This document shows positions 21,918 to 29,998 of a stretch of DNA of 36,019 nt, in pieces. Origin of the DNA: Elusimicrobiota bacterium. Lineage in GTDB: Bacteria; Elusimicrobiota; Elusimicrobia; UBA1565; UBA9628. Under the pieces are notes generated by a model, which ran no database searches, was not told the origin of the DNA, and worked only from the letters and a program-made list of their open reading frames with translations. The position numbers and the translations under genes are program-made. The DNA is taken from the NCBI GenBank assembly GCA_016212825.1, contig JACRDS010000007.1:1-36019 (forward strand), read 5' to 3'. How positions within the stretch are numbered: the stretch's first letter is position 1; each line of letters starts with the position of its first letter.

Positions 21918-22497
21918 CTGGAGCTTCGCCGCCTTGGCCGCGCTCCTGTTCGTCCTGCCCGCGCGCGCGCAGGAATTCGAGGAGCCGCAGCGCGCCGCCC
22001 CCAGATCCAAGCACAGCATGTACACGCCGTCTTCGCATCTGTTCTCCTGCGAACTGCCTTCGGCCTGGCAGCCCCCGGAGGACGAGGACGCGCTGGGGCC
22101 GGTGGCCCGGCTGCTGGGACCGGACAACCCCGCGGGGAACTACCGGACCGGCTTCTCCGTGCGCTGGATCGAGAAGGGGACCCCCGGCTACGTGGAGCCG
22201 CAGAAGGCCGTGGAGAAGATGCGCCGATCCGACAAAGAGACCGGACGCAGCTCGGGCGGGGTCTCGGTCATGCGCGTGGGCGGCCTGCTGGGGCGCCTCT
22301 TCGAGGTCGTGGAGACGCGGACCCTGCCCCTGGAGCGCCTGCCCGCGCGCGACCAGGCCCTGCACCACTACCTAGCGGTGATCCCGAACGGGGAGAACTA
22401 TTATCTGGTGCGGCTTTCCTCCACGCGCGACGTCTACCTCGATTTCCGAGAAGACTGGTTCCGCTGTCTGCGCACCTTCAGGCCGATCGGCCGCTGA
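21907..22497 (+). CDS. Small secreted protein, 196 aa, function unknown
   Basis: Signal peptide MPSSWSFAALAALLFVLPARAQ with cleavage after ARA. The mature part (HLFSCELPSAWQPPED..., NYRTGFSVRWIEKGTP..., NYYLVRLSSTRDVYLDFRE, WFRCLRTFRP) alternates beta-strand-like stretches in an order reminiscent of PsbP/Mog1-fold lipoprotein-like domains. This is a visual impression only. Two cysteines (SCELP, RCLRTF) could form a disulfide. The start lies within the last codons of the upstream secreted protein, indicating co-expression. Confidence 0.7.
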   Translation: MPSSWSFAALAALLFVLPARAQEFEEPQRAAPRSKHSMYTPSSHLFSCELPSAWQPPEDEDALGPVARLLGPDNPAGNYRTGFSVRWIEKGTPGYVEPQKAVEKMRRSDKETGRSSGGVSVMRVGGLLGRLFEVVETRTLPLERLPARDQALHHYLAVIPNGENYYLVRLSSTRDVYLDFREDWFRCLRTFRPIGR

Positions 22498-22513
22498 GTC
22501 CCCGCCCGGGGGC

Positions 22514-22578
22514 TTGACAGGAAAGGGCCGGCCTGTTATAACTCTATCCTCGCGCCGAGGAACGCCCCGTCCAGGAGG
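22514..22578 (+). promoter_or_regulatory. Sigma-70 promoter and Shine-Dalgarno of the amidase gene
   Basis: TTGACA (22514-22519), 17 bases, TATAAC (22537-22542): the most canonical promoter in the window. AGGAGG (22573-22578) lies 7 bases before a GTG at 22586, which decides the start in favour of GTG over the ATG at 22595. Confidence 0.75.
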
Positions 22579-22585
22579 ACCTGCA

Positions 22586-23317
22586 GTGGCGGCGATGCGC
22601 CCCCGTCTCGGCGTCTTTCTCCTGCTCGCCCTCTCCCCCGTCCAGGCCTTCGGCCCCGCGGACGGGACCGCGCCGCGCCCCATCGTCATCGACGCCGGCC
22701 ACGGGGGCGAAGACCTCGGGGCCGTGGTGCGGGGCTGCCGGGAGAAGGACATCGCCCTGCAGGTGGCACTGCGCCTGCGCGACCGCCTGCAGGCCCGGGG
22801 GTTCTCGCCCGTGCGCCTGACCAGGGAATCCGACGAGTTCGTTCCCCTCGACGAACGGGTGGCGCGGGTCTCGGCCTGGGACGGCGGGCTGTTCATCTCT
22901 CTGCACGCCAACAAGGTCTTCTGGAAGAAGAACCGCGGTATCACGGTCTACGCCTACGGCAGGGGCCGCGGCCGCAGCGACCGGCGCCACCGCCGCCACC
23001 GCAGGGTCCCGCCCCTGCCTCCGCCGCCTCCGGAGGAGGCGCGCGCCGGCGGGGAGCTGGCCGCGCGGATCGCGCAGGGCCTGCGTCGGGAGGGCCTCGA
23101 CCCGGGGGAGCCGGACCGGGCCGAGTACTACGTCCTCAAGAACCCGCGCACGCCCAGCGTGCTCGTGGAGCTGGGGTTCCTGAGCAATCCGAACGAGGCG
23201 CGGCTCCTGGCCGACCCGGCCTACCAGGAGCGGCTCGCCGCCGGCCTGGCCGCCGGGCTGGGACAAGGGCCTCAGGAGGCCTTGGAGTCTCGGCGCACGG
23301 ACCTGAACCAGAGATAG
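22586..23317 (+). CDS. N-acetylmuramoyl-L-alanine amidase (Amidase_3)
   Basis: 243 residues from GTG 22586. A short hydrophobic leader (LGVFLLLALSPVQAFG) suggests export. Zinc ligands and catalytic Glu are intact: His39 (IVIDAGHGG), Glu53 (CREKDIALQ), His107 (LFISLHAN) and Glu195 (VLVELGFLSN). The enzyme cleaves the MurNAc-L-Ala bond of peptidoglycan. Odd feature: after ITVYAYG, residues 126-149 form a basic, Arg/His-rich then Pro-rich insert (RGRGRSDRRHRRHRR, PPLPPPPP) at the place where the family has a loop or a regulatory helix. The 3' end overlaps the convergent OPT transporter gene by 46 bases. Confidence 0.9.
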   Translation: MAAMRPRLGVFLLLALSPVQAFGPADGTAPRPIVIDAGHGGEDLGAVVRGCREKDIALQVALRLRDRLQARGFSPVRLTRESDEFVPLDERVARVSAWDGGLFISLHANKVFWKKNRGITVYAYGRGRGRSDRRHRRHRRVPPLPPPPPEEARAGGELAARIAQGLRREGLDPGEPDRAEYYVLKNPRTPSVLVELGFLSNPNEARLLADPAYQERLAAGLAAGLGQGPQEALESRRTDLNQR

Positions 23318-25290
23318 GCGCACAGGCCCGCGAAGAACAGGAAGGAGACCGTCTGCGACGTGCTCTCCGTCCCGTAGAACGGCGTGGGGTGCGTGTCTGC
23401 CCACAGCTTGATGCGCGGGAACATGGACAAGGCCGCGCCCAGGACGCCGCCCAGAGCCCCGCCGGCCATGAGCCCCGAGGCGATGACCACGCCGCGTTCG
23501 CGCATGGACCGGCCGGCCTCGCCCTTGTGCCGGCCGGCCCGCTCGTTGATGTAGTGGTTGATGATGCCGCCCGCCAAAGCCGGGGTATTGAGTTCCAGGG
23601 GCAGGTACATGCCCAGGGCGAAGACCAGGGCCGGGACCTGCAGCATCTCCAGGGCCACGGCGATGGAGGCGCCCGCGCCGAAGAGGATGTAGACCACGGG
23701 CTGGCGGTTCATGAAGCCCTCGACCAGGGCCTTCATGATGGAGGCCTGAGGAGCGGCCAGGACCATCTTCTCGGGCGTCCCCGCAGGCGCGTCGCCGAAG
23801 AAGTAGCCGCCTTGAGCCAGGATCACGATGGTCAGGCCGGCGGCGACTGCGGCCGCGATGATGCCGAGGAACTTGACCCGCTCCTGCACCGCGGGCGTGG
23901 AGCCCAGCCAGTAGCCGGTCTTGAGGTCCGTGATGGCCTGGCCGGAGACCGAGAGCGCGGTGCAGACCATGCCCGCGATGGCCATGACGAAGAACATGCC
24001 CGTGGTGCCGGAGAGGCCGAACTTGAGCAGGACCACGCTGGAGACGATGATGGTGAGCATGGTCATGCCCGAGACCGGGTTGCGCGCTGTGGTCGCGATG
24101 GCGTTGGCCGCTACCGAGGTGAAGAAGAAGGAGAAGAGCAGGGCCAAGCCCAGCCCGACGAAAGCCACGAGCCAGGTCGTCTCGAGAGTGCCGAAGAAGA
24201 CGGCCGTGGCCAGGGTCGCCAGGACCACGCCCGCGAGGATGCTCATGATGGAGATGTCCTGGTCCGTGCGCTCCAAGCCGGCCTTCTTGTCGCCCTGTTG
24301 GAAGGCCTTGACCGCGATGGACAGGGAGTCCAGAACGATGCGCAGGGACTTGATGATGCCGATGATGCCGGCCGTGGCGATGGCGCCCACGCCGATGTAG
24401 CGCACGTAGTTGCGGAAGATCTCGCCCGCCGACATCAAGGCGATGGGTTTGACCGCGGGGTAGACCGCAGCCTCCGGGAAGTGCCGGCCCACGAACCAGA
24501 CCAGGGGCACGAAGACGAAGTTGGCCAGCACCCCGCCCGCGCACAGGATCATGGAGGAGCGCAGACCCATGACGTAGCCCAGGCCCAGGATGAAGGCGAT
24601 GGCGTCGAACCTGGCCACCACCTTGGCGCGCTCGGCCAGGGCCTGCATCGGCGCCAGGAACTGGAAGTCCAAGGTCTCCTTCCAGACCTGGAAGGTGGTG
24701 ACGAGGAAGTCGTAGACGGCGGAGATGGCCGTGGCCTCGACGAGGAGCCGGGCCTGGGCGCCGCCCTTCTCCCCGGTGACCAGGACCTCGGTGATGGCCG
24801 TGGCTTCCGGATAGGGGAACTGGCCGTGCATGTCGCGCACGAAGTAGCGGCGCAGGGGGATGAGGAAGAGCATGCCCAGGTAGCCGCCCGAGAGGCAGAT
24901 GAAGATGGTCTGCAGGGGGTGCGGGTTGAGTTTCAGGGAGTAGAGGGCTGGCAAGGTGAAGATGGCGCCGGCCACGATGGCGGCGGAGGCCCCGCCGATG
25001 CCGGTGATGATGACGTTCTCGAGGATGTTGGACTGGCGGGAGTAGAGCCGGGCCATGCCGATGGCCAGGATGGAGATGGGGATGGCGGCCTCCATGACCT
25101 GGCCGACCTTCAGGCCCGAGTAGACCGAGGCGATGGTGAAGAGCACGCAGAAGAGCAGCCCCCAACCCACGGAGCGCGCGGTGGCCTGCGGGACGTGGGC
25201 CGAGGCGGGGACCATCGGGCGGTAGGTCTCGCCGGGCTTGAGGGGTTCGTAGGCGTTGTCGGGCAGGGACTTGGTCTGCGCGGATTCCAT
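23272..25290 (-). CDS. OPT-family oligopeptide/metal-chelate transporter
   Basis: 672 residues with about 15-16 membrane helices. OPT signatures: SVYSGLKVGQVMEAAIPISIL near the first helices, ILENVIITGIGGASAAIVAGAIFTLPALY, LIPLRRYFV, FPYPEATAITEVLVTGEKGG (the conserved PxPE-A/T motif), and LNTPALAGGIINHYI followed by a GVVIASGLMAGGALGGVL end. The family imports oligopeptides or metal-chelate complexes by proton symport; which applies is not shown by the sequence. The prokaryotic-type length fits. It lies 8 bases downstream of the PPC-domain gene, so the two form an operon. Confidence 0.92.
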   Translation of the reverse strand: MESAQTKSLPDNAYEPLKPGETYRPMVPASAHVPQATARSVGWGLLFCVLFTIASVYSGLKVGQVMEAAIPISILAIGMARLYSRQSNILENVIITGIGGASAAIVAGAIFTLPALYSLKLNPHPLQTIFICLSGGYLGMLFLIPLRRYFVRDMHGQFPYPEATAITEVLVTGEKGGAQARLLVEATAISAVYDFLVTTFQVWKETLDFQFLAPMQALAERAKVVARFDAIAFILGLGYVMGLRSSMILCAGGVLANFVFVPLVWFVGRHFPEAAVYPAVKPIALMSAGEIFRNYVRYIGVGAIATAGIIGIIKSLRIVLDSLSIAVKAFQQGDKKAGLERTDQDISIMSILAGVVLATLATAVFFGTLETTWLVAFVGLGLALLFSFFFTSVAANAIATTARNPVSGMTMLTIIVSSVVLLKFGLSGTTGMFFVMAIAGMVCTALSVSGQAITDLKTGYWLGSTPAVQERVKFLGIIAAAVAAGLTIVILAQGGYFFGDAPAGTPEKMVLAAPQASIMKALVEGFMNRQPVVYILFGAGASIAVALEMLQVPALVFALGMYLPLELNTPALAGGIINHYINERAGRHKGEAGRSMRERGVVIASGLMAGGALGGVLGAALSMFPRIKLWADTHPTPFYGTESTSQTVSFLFFAGLCAYLWFRSVRRDSKAS

Positions 25291-25298
25291 GTTCTCTC

Positions 25299-25724
25299 CT
25301 ATATCTGCCAGAGCTTGAGACCCAGCTCGGGGATGAGGCGGCGCTCGATGCTGCCTTTGAAGACGCGCAGGCTGATCTCACAGGTCGGCATCACGACGGC
25401 GCGGAAGAGGTGGCCGCCGCGCACGCTCATGTCCCTGAGGCTCAGGGCCGCGTGGGCGTGGACGAGGACGGAGCCGTCATCGACGCGCGCGACGTTGCCG
25501 GTGAGGGAGACGATCTCGATGGCTCCGGAGAGGGTCTCCTTGTGGTATTCTTTGGTGACGGGGTCGAAGTGCCCGATCTCGGCCTCGCTGACCGCGCCGA
25601 TGCCGGTGAAGACGCCGGCGCCGACCTTGAGCTCAGTGAGGGCGGCCGTGAACCCGGCGATGAGCTCCTCCCCGGGCAGACCCTTGAAGACCCAGTAGCC
25701 GTCTCCCATGCCGCGATGCTTCAT
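25299..25724 (-). CDS. PPC/DUF296-domain protein, 141 aa
   Basis: A single PPC (DUF296) domain, as in stand-alone bacterial proteins and plant AT-hook proteins. Pattern: YWVFKGLPGEELIAGFTAAL, GAGVFTGIGAVSEAEIGHFD, EIVSLTGNVAR, then VLVHAHAALSLRDMSVRGGHLFRAVVMPTCEI, with the conserved His-x-His and GGH residues that in solved homologues bind a metal. Start ATG 25724 gives the usual length; an internal ATG at 25709 is possible. It is the first gene of the pair with the OPT transporter. A sensing or accessory role for the transporter is inferred from this linkage only. Confidence 0.85.
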   Translation of the reverse strand: MKHRGMGDGYWVFKGLPGEELIAGFTAALTELKVGAGVFTGIGAVSEAEIGHFDPVTKEYHKETLSGAIEIVSLTGNVARVDDGSVLVHAHAALSLRDMSVRGGHLFRAVVMPTCEISLRVFKGSIERRLIPELGLKLWQI

Positions 25725-25745
25725 GATCTCGTCCTCATGACTGTG

Positions 25746-25774
25746 ATTATGCCAATTTGGTATGGTACAGCCAA
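25746..25774 (-). promoter_or_regulatory. Promoter of the PPC-OPT operon
   Basis: Minus-strand TTGGCT (25774-25769), 17 bases, CATAAT (25751-25746), giving a leader of about 15 bases. It interleaves with the divergent TATGGT (25761-25766) in front of the plus-strand GT-C gene, so the two promoters would compete for polymerase. Confidence 0.55.
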
Positions 25775-25776
25775 CA

Positions 25777-27927
25777 ATGTCCAAGCGCCGGGCCCAGTCC
25801 GCCGTCGAGGTCTCGCTCCCGCCTTTCGCCCTGCGCTGGCCCCCAGTCGTCGCATCCCTCATCGTCCTGGCCTGGCTGGCCCTGCTGGCCAAGGGCTACT
25901 GGCCCAACCTCGTGCTCAGGCCGGGCATGCTCGCGGCGGCCGGCGGGATGCTGGGCCGGGCGCTGGCCCACCTCGCCCCGGCCCTGGCTGGCCGCCTGCT
26001 TTGGCTGGCCGGGCTGTGGCTGCTGGCCGCGGCCGTGGGCATGCTCTGGGTCCGGGCGCTGCGGCTCTCCGTTCCGAGAGCGGAGGCCGGGCTCGCGGCC
26101 GCGGGTCTGGGTTTCGGCACGCTCTCCCTGCTGCTCTTGGGCTTGGGCCTGCTGGGGCTCTACAGCCCGGGAATCCTCAAGGCCGCGTTCCTCGTCGGGA
26201 CCGCGGCGGCCCTGGCCGGGGCGCGCTGGTGGTGGGGCTGGCTGCCCAAGCCCGCGCCCGTCAGCCCGGAGCGGCTGGGACCGTGGGAAGGGGCGTTGGT
26301 CTGCCTGCTCATTCTGGGCCTGGCCCTGCAGCTCTGCGGGACCATGACCCCGGAGATCTTCTACGACTCCTTGGTCTATCACCTGGCCCTGCCCAGGCTC
26401 TACCTGCTCCAGGGCCGCGTCGCGGCCCTGCACCACAACATCTTCTCCGGCACGCCGCAGAGCGTGCAGCTGCTCTACGGGCTGTGCCTGTCCGTCTCGG
26501 ATGAGAAGCTGGCCAGCCTCCTGCATCTGTCCTTCGGGGCCGCCGCGTCGGCGGGAGTGTATCTCATCGGCCGCAGGCTGGTCTCCCGCGCCGCGGGCCT
26601 GCTGGCCGCCGCGGCGTTCTTCCTCTGTCCCGCGGTTCTCTACGCGGGCTGGGGCTGCGGCGTGGACTTGGCCGCGTCCTTCCTCTGCGCCGCGGCCTTG
26701 GCCGTGATGCTCGCGGAAGGAGCCCCCCTGGTTGCGGGCCTGCTCCTGGGCTTCGCCTGCGGGGTTAAGTACAACGTCCTGCCTCTGGCCGCCGCGCTCT
26801 GGGCCGTCTGCGCCTGGCAGGCCCTGTGGCAGGGCCGTTCCTGGCGCGGACCCGCGGTGATGGCCGCGGGCGCGGCCGCGGCCTTCGCGCCCTGGCCGGT
26901 CAAGAATCTTGCCCTCCTGGGCAACCCGCTCTACCCTTACCTGCGCGGAGTCTTCGGCGACCCGGGCTGGATCGCGGACTGGACCGCTTTCGCGTCGGAC
27001 GTGGGCAGGCGGGGCCTGGCCGAGACCTTCTCGAGCTGGTCCGGCTGGCGGGACCTGCTCCTGCAGCCGTGGCTCACCTCGGTGGGGACCTGGCCGCTGG
27101 GAGATTGGCCCGGGCCGGTCTTCCTCATCACGGTGCCCTGGCTGGTCCTGCTGCGCCCGCGGCGCCCGGAGCTCAGGATGGTCCTGGCCGCGGCGCTGCT
27201 GGGCTACCTGGCCTGGGCTCTGGCCACGCGTTGGGTGCGCTACATGATCCCGATGCTGCCTCTGTTGGCCCTCTGCGCCGCTCTCGCGGTGGAGAGCGGC
27301 GTTTGGCCGCGCTGGCTGCGCCGCCTGGGCTGGCTGCTCGTCCTCTACGGAGGGCTCTTCGAAATTCAGGCCGCCTTTGGACAGGGAGGCTGGGCCGGGC
27401 AGTGGCAGGCCGCGGCCGGGGAGGTCTCCCGCGCGGACTATCTGAAGACCCAGCGCCCGACCTATCCCCTTCCTTATTATTCCGCAGCCGAGTTCATCAA
27501 CCGGGAACTGCCCAAGGATGCCAAGGTCCTGGTCCTGGGCGAGTCGCGCACCTACTACATCGAACGCGACTGCGTGGCGGCTACGGTCTTCGACCACAAC
27601 CCGTTCTGGCTGGCCGCGGCCGAGGCGCGCGACGGCGAGGATCTCTACGCCCGCGTGAAGGAGCTGGGCGTCACGCACGTGCTCCTCAGCGCGCAGCAGC
27701 TCATCTTCCGCCGTGATTCGCCGGGCATCCTGCCGCGGCCGGCGGCGCGCGGCCGCGCGGTCCGGGAGTTCTGGGCGCGGCGCCTGCGGCTGCTCTTCGA
27801 GGACCGCCAGGACGCCGGCTCCAACCCGCGTTGGCTCCTGGTCTACGAGGTCGCGGACCAGCCCAACCCGCCGGATAAGCCCACCCCGGACCCGGTGGCC
27901 GCGGTGCTCGCGGCCCTGAACGGATGA
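25777..27927 (+). CDS. GT-C-type membrane glycosyltransferase-like protein, 716 aa
   Basis: A polytopic membrane protein with about 12-14 helices. The first large extracytoplasmic loop has MTPEIFYDSLVYHLALPRLYLL, an Asp-containing loop as in PMT/ArnT-like GT-C enzymes. Further motifs are FACGVKYNVLPL and PWPVKNLALLGNPLYPYLRG. The last 190 residues are a soluble domain with AKVLVLGESRTYYIERDC and LGVTHVLLSAQQ, a pattern common at the end of this family. A slightly earlier ATG exists at 25762, but a TATGGT -10 at 25761-25766 would make the 25777 start nearly leaderless. Its stop overlaps the SGNH gene (ATGA), so the two are coupled, probably in envelope glycan modification. Confidence 0.78.
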   Translation: MSKRRAQSAVEVSLPPFALRWPPVVASLIVLAWLALLAKGYWPNLVLRPGMLAAAGGMLGRALAHLAPALAGRLLWLAGLWLLAAAVGMLWVRALRLSVPRAEAGLAAAGLGFGTLSLLLLGLGLLGLYSPGILKAAFLVGTAAALAGARWWWGWLPKPAPVSPERLGPWEGALVCLLILGLALQLCGTMTPEIFYDSLVYHLALPRLYLLQGRVAALHHNIFSGTPQSVQLLYGLCLSVSDEKLASLLHLSFGAAASAGVYLIGRRLVSRAAGLLAAAAFFLCPAVLYAGWGCGVDLAASFLCAAALAVMLAEGAPLVAGLLLGFACGVKYNVLPLAAALWAVCAWQALWQGRSWRGPAVMAAGAAAAFAPWPVKNLALLGNPLYPYLRGVFGDPGWIADWTAFASDVGRRGLAETFSSWSGWRDLLLQPWLTSVGTWPLGDWPGPVFLITVPWLVLLRPRRPELRMVLAAALLGYLAWALATRWVRYMIPMLPLLALCAALAVESGVWPRWLRRLGWLLVLYGGLFEIQAAFGQGGWAGQWQAAAGEVSRADYLKTQRPTYPLPYYSAAEFINRELPKDAKVLVLGESRTYYIERDCVAATVFDHNPFWLAAAEARDGEDLYARVKELGVTHVLLSAQQLIFRRDSPGILPRPAARGRAVREFWARRLRLLFEDRQDAGSNPRWLLVYEVADQPNPPDKPTPDPVAAVLAALNG

Positions 27928-29546
27928 AAGACCGGGGGAAGGTCTGGGCGGTGCTCTTCGGGGCCGGCATCGCGCTGGCGTTCGTGGGCGGCGCCGAGCT
28001 CTGGCTCCGCAGGGCCGGCTTCAAGCCGCCTCCGCCGCGTTCTGCGCAGGCACAGGCGGCGTACGACCAGTTGCTCCGGGAGCTCCGCCAGCCCGCCTAC
28101 GTCCGCTTCCTCTCCCCGGAGGGAGAGCCGCAATGGGCCCCCACCAGGGGCGCCGATATCCGGCATCCCGTGGTCAAGGGCGAGAGGACCCGCCGGATCG
28201 CGGTGATCGGCGAGTCCAGCGCCCTCAAGCTCGGCTACACGGCGGAGGAGGTCTTCTCCGGCGCGGGCGGCGAGACGTTCGAGGTCTTCAACCTCGCGCG
28301 GGGGGGCACTTCCCTGTCATACGTCCGGTCGAGGCTGCGGGAGGCGCTCGGGCTCCAGCCCGATGTCGTGGTGCTGCTGTTCGGCCACAACCTGCACTAT
28401 CGGCACCCTTCCGGCCCCTGGGCCGAGCGTCTCTCGCGCCTCTCGCGGCGCAGCGCTCTCGCCGCCTGGGCGACCCCCCGCGACCCCTCCCGGCCGTGGT
28501 TCCACCCGCGGAGCCTTCCCGAATTCGAGGATTTCCTGCGCGGCGCCGCGCGCCGGCTGCGCCGCCGGGGGATCCCGTTCGTCGTCTGCACCGTGCCGGG
28601 CAACCTCTGGGTCCCGCCGGACGACCTGTCCGGTTGGCTTGCCAGCCGCGAGGGCCTGCGGGCCCTGGTCCAGCGCCACGCGCAAGGCCGGCGCGCGGGG
28701 GTGCGGGCCGTTGAATCCGACCCCGCCAACGCCGATCGCGCGGCGGCCCATTACGTCAGCGCCCGCTGGCTCGCGGAGATGGGCGACCGGGAGGGCGCCT
28801 ATCGCCGCCTGGTCCTGGCGCGCGAGCTCGACGCGCAGGGCGAGCGTGCCACGCTGGAGACCAACGCGCTGGTGCGTCGGCTGGGCGAGCGGGGGGAGTT
28901 CTGGGTCCTCGACCTCGAGAGGTGCGTGCGGCGGGATTCCGCCGGGGGGATCCCGGGCTGGGGCGAGTTCTTGGACCATCAGCATACCAACGACCGGATG
29001 AACCGACGCGAAGCCGCCGCTCTCGGCGAACTGCTGCGCTCCCGGCTCTGGCCCAGGCTGCGCGCCGTGGAAGCTCCCCTCGGCCTCAAGCCGTCCGATA
29101 TCGACTGCTACCTGGGGTTCCTGCGGGGCCGGTTCTCCTGGCCGGACAGCAATTTCACGCAGGCCCTCGAGGACGTGTTCGCGCAGCACATCGACAGGGG
29201 GGCCGCGGGCGCCGCCGCCGTCGCGCGCGCGGCCCGGGAATCCGTGCTCGAGCTCCCGGGCGTCCCGGCCCGGGAGGCTCGGGCGCTCCTGCTCTTCCAC
29301 GCCGGGGGCGCCTTCTGGGCCCGCGGCCGCCGGGCGCAGGCCCGGGAGTTGCTCGAGGCCGCGTGGCGGGCGCATCCTTCCGAACCGGTCGCCTTGCGCT
29401 TGGCGCTCTGGGCGGTCGAGGAGCGCGACCTGGCCTCGGCTCGCCGCTGGCTCCGGAAAGCCCCGGAGGAGGGCGGCCAGGCGCAGACCGTGCTCTCCTG
29501 GCTGGACGGGGGAGAGCCCTCTCTGGTCCCGGCCGAAAGTTTGTAG
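27924..29546 (+). CDS. SGNH/GDSL-fold membrane-anchored protein with C-terminal helical repeats
   Basis: 540 residues. One N-terminal membrane anchor (VWAVLFGAGIALAFVGGAEL) places the rest outside the cytoplasm. SGNH blocks: IAVIGESSA with Ser98 (GES in place of GDS), NLARGGTS (Gly127/128), LLFGHN (Asn156) and FLDHQHTN (Asp351, His352/354). The catalytic set looks complete, so an acyl/acetyl esterase or transferase activity is plausible. Residues 260-330 and 400-540 are helical and TPR-like (AHYVSARWLAEMGDREGAYRRLVLARELD). Coupling by ATGA to the GT-C gene suggests they act on the same surface polymer. Confidence 0.75.
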   Translation: MKDRGKVWAVLFGAGIALAFVGGAELWLRRAGFKPPPPRSAQAQAAYDQLLRELRQPAYVRFLSPEGEPQWAPTRGADIRHPVVKGERTRRIAVIGESSALKLGYTAEEVFSGAGGETFEVFNLARGGTSLSYVRSRLREALGLQPDVVVLLFGHNLHYRHPSGPWAERLSRLSRRSALAAWATPRDPSRPWFHPRSLPEFEDFLRGAARRLRRRGIPFVVCTVPGNLWVPPDDLSGWLASREGLRALVQRHAQGRRAGVRAVESDPANADRAAAHYVSARWLAEMGDREGAYRRLVLARELDAQGERATLETNALVRRLGERGEFWVLDLERCVRRDSAGGIPGWGEFLDHQHTNDRMNRREAAALGELLRSRLWPRLRAVEAPLGLKPSDIDCYLGFLRGRFSWPDSNFTQALEDVFAQHIDRGAAGAAAVARAARESVLELPGVPAREARALLLFHAGGAFWARGRRAQARELLEAAWRAHPSEPVALRLALWAVEERDLASARRWLRKAPEEGGQAQTVLSWLDGGEPSLVPAESL

Positions 29547-29572
29547 GATAGGACCCGGAGCGAGGAGGAGAC

Positions 29573-29995
29573 ATGCCCCAGACCGCCAAGGTCCTGATGC
29601 GAGAAGTCGAGGCCGTACCGCCGGACACCACCGCGGCCGAAGCCGCGCGGCGCATGAAGAAGTCCAACATCGGCTCGCTCTTCGTGGGAGACCCCGGCAA
29701 GCCTGCCGGCATCTTCACGGAGCGCGACCTCGCCCGCCGCGTGGTGGCGGAGGGGCTCGATCCCGAGAAGACCAAGGTCTCCGCCGTCATGACGCGCAAG
29801 CTCGTGACCGTGGAGTCCAGCGAGCCCCTCAACAAGGTGTTCCTCTGCCTGGCCCGCGGGAACTTCCGTCACTTGCCCATCTCGGAGAAAGGCCGGGTGG
29901 TGGGCATCGTCTCCCTCTCCGACCTGGCCAAGGTCCTCGGCGAGATGGCGGCGGACGAGAAGTACCTCAGCACCTTCTCCGACGAGGTCGCCTAG
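29573..29995 (+). CDS. CBS-domain pair protein, 140 aa
   Basis: Two tandem CBS domains fill the protein. The first starts at VLMREVEAVPPDTTAAEAARRMKK, with GSLFVGDPGKPAGIFTERDLARRVV. The second starts at VSAVMTRKLVTVESSEPLNKVF, with FRHLPISEKGRVVGIVSLSDLAKVL. Such stand-alone pairs bind adenosine nucleotides and act as energy-status sensors; the partner is not identifiable here. AGGAGG lies 4 bases before the ATG. The stop is 3 bases from the convergent HD-protein stop. An alternative is a regulator related to IMP-dehydrogenase CBS modules. Confidence 0.93.
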   Translation: MPQTAKVLMREVEAVPPDTTAAEAARRMKKSNIGSLFVGDPGKPAGIFTERDLARRVVAEGLDPEKTKVSAVMTRKLVTVESSEPLNKVFLCLARGNFRHLPISEKGRVVGIVSLSDLAKVLGEMAADEKYLSTFSDEVA

Positions 29996-29998
29996 CCC

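Noticed and set aside
19782-22127. Minus-strand extension upstream of nagZ (about 780 codons of Arg/Gly/Asp-rich sequence)
   Set aside because: It is antisense to the secreted Pro/Ala protein. The low-complexity repeats mirror the Pro/Ala linker, and the nagZ promoter is at 19816-19788.
22544-27678. Several 640-950-codon open frames antisense to the OPT transporter and the second GT-C gene
   Set aside because: These are shadow frames with histidine/glycine/glutamine-rich low-complexity translation; the opposite strands encode recognisable membrane proteins.
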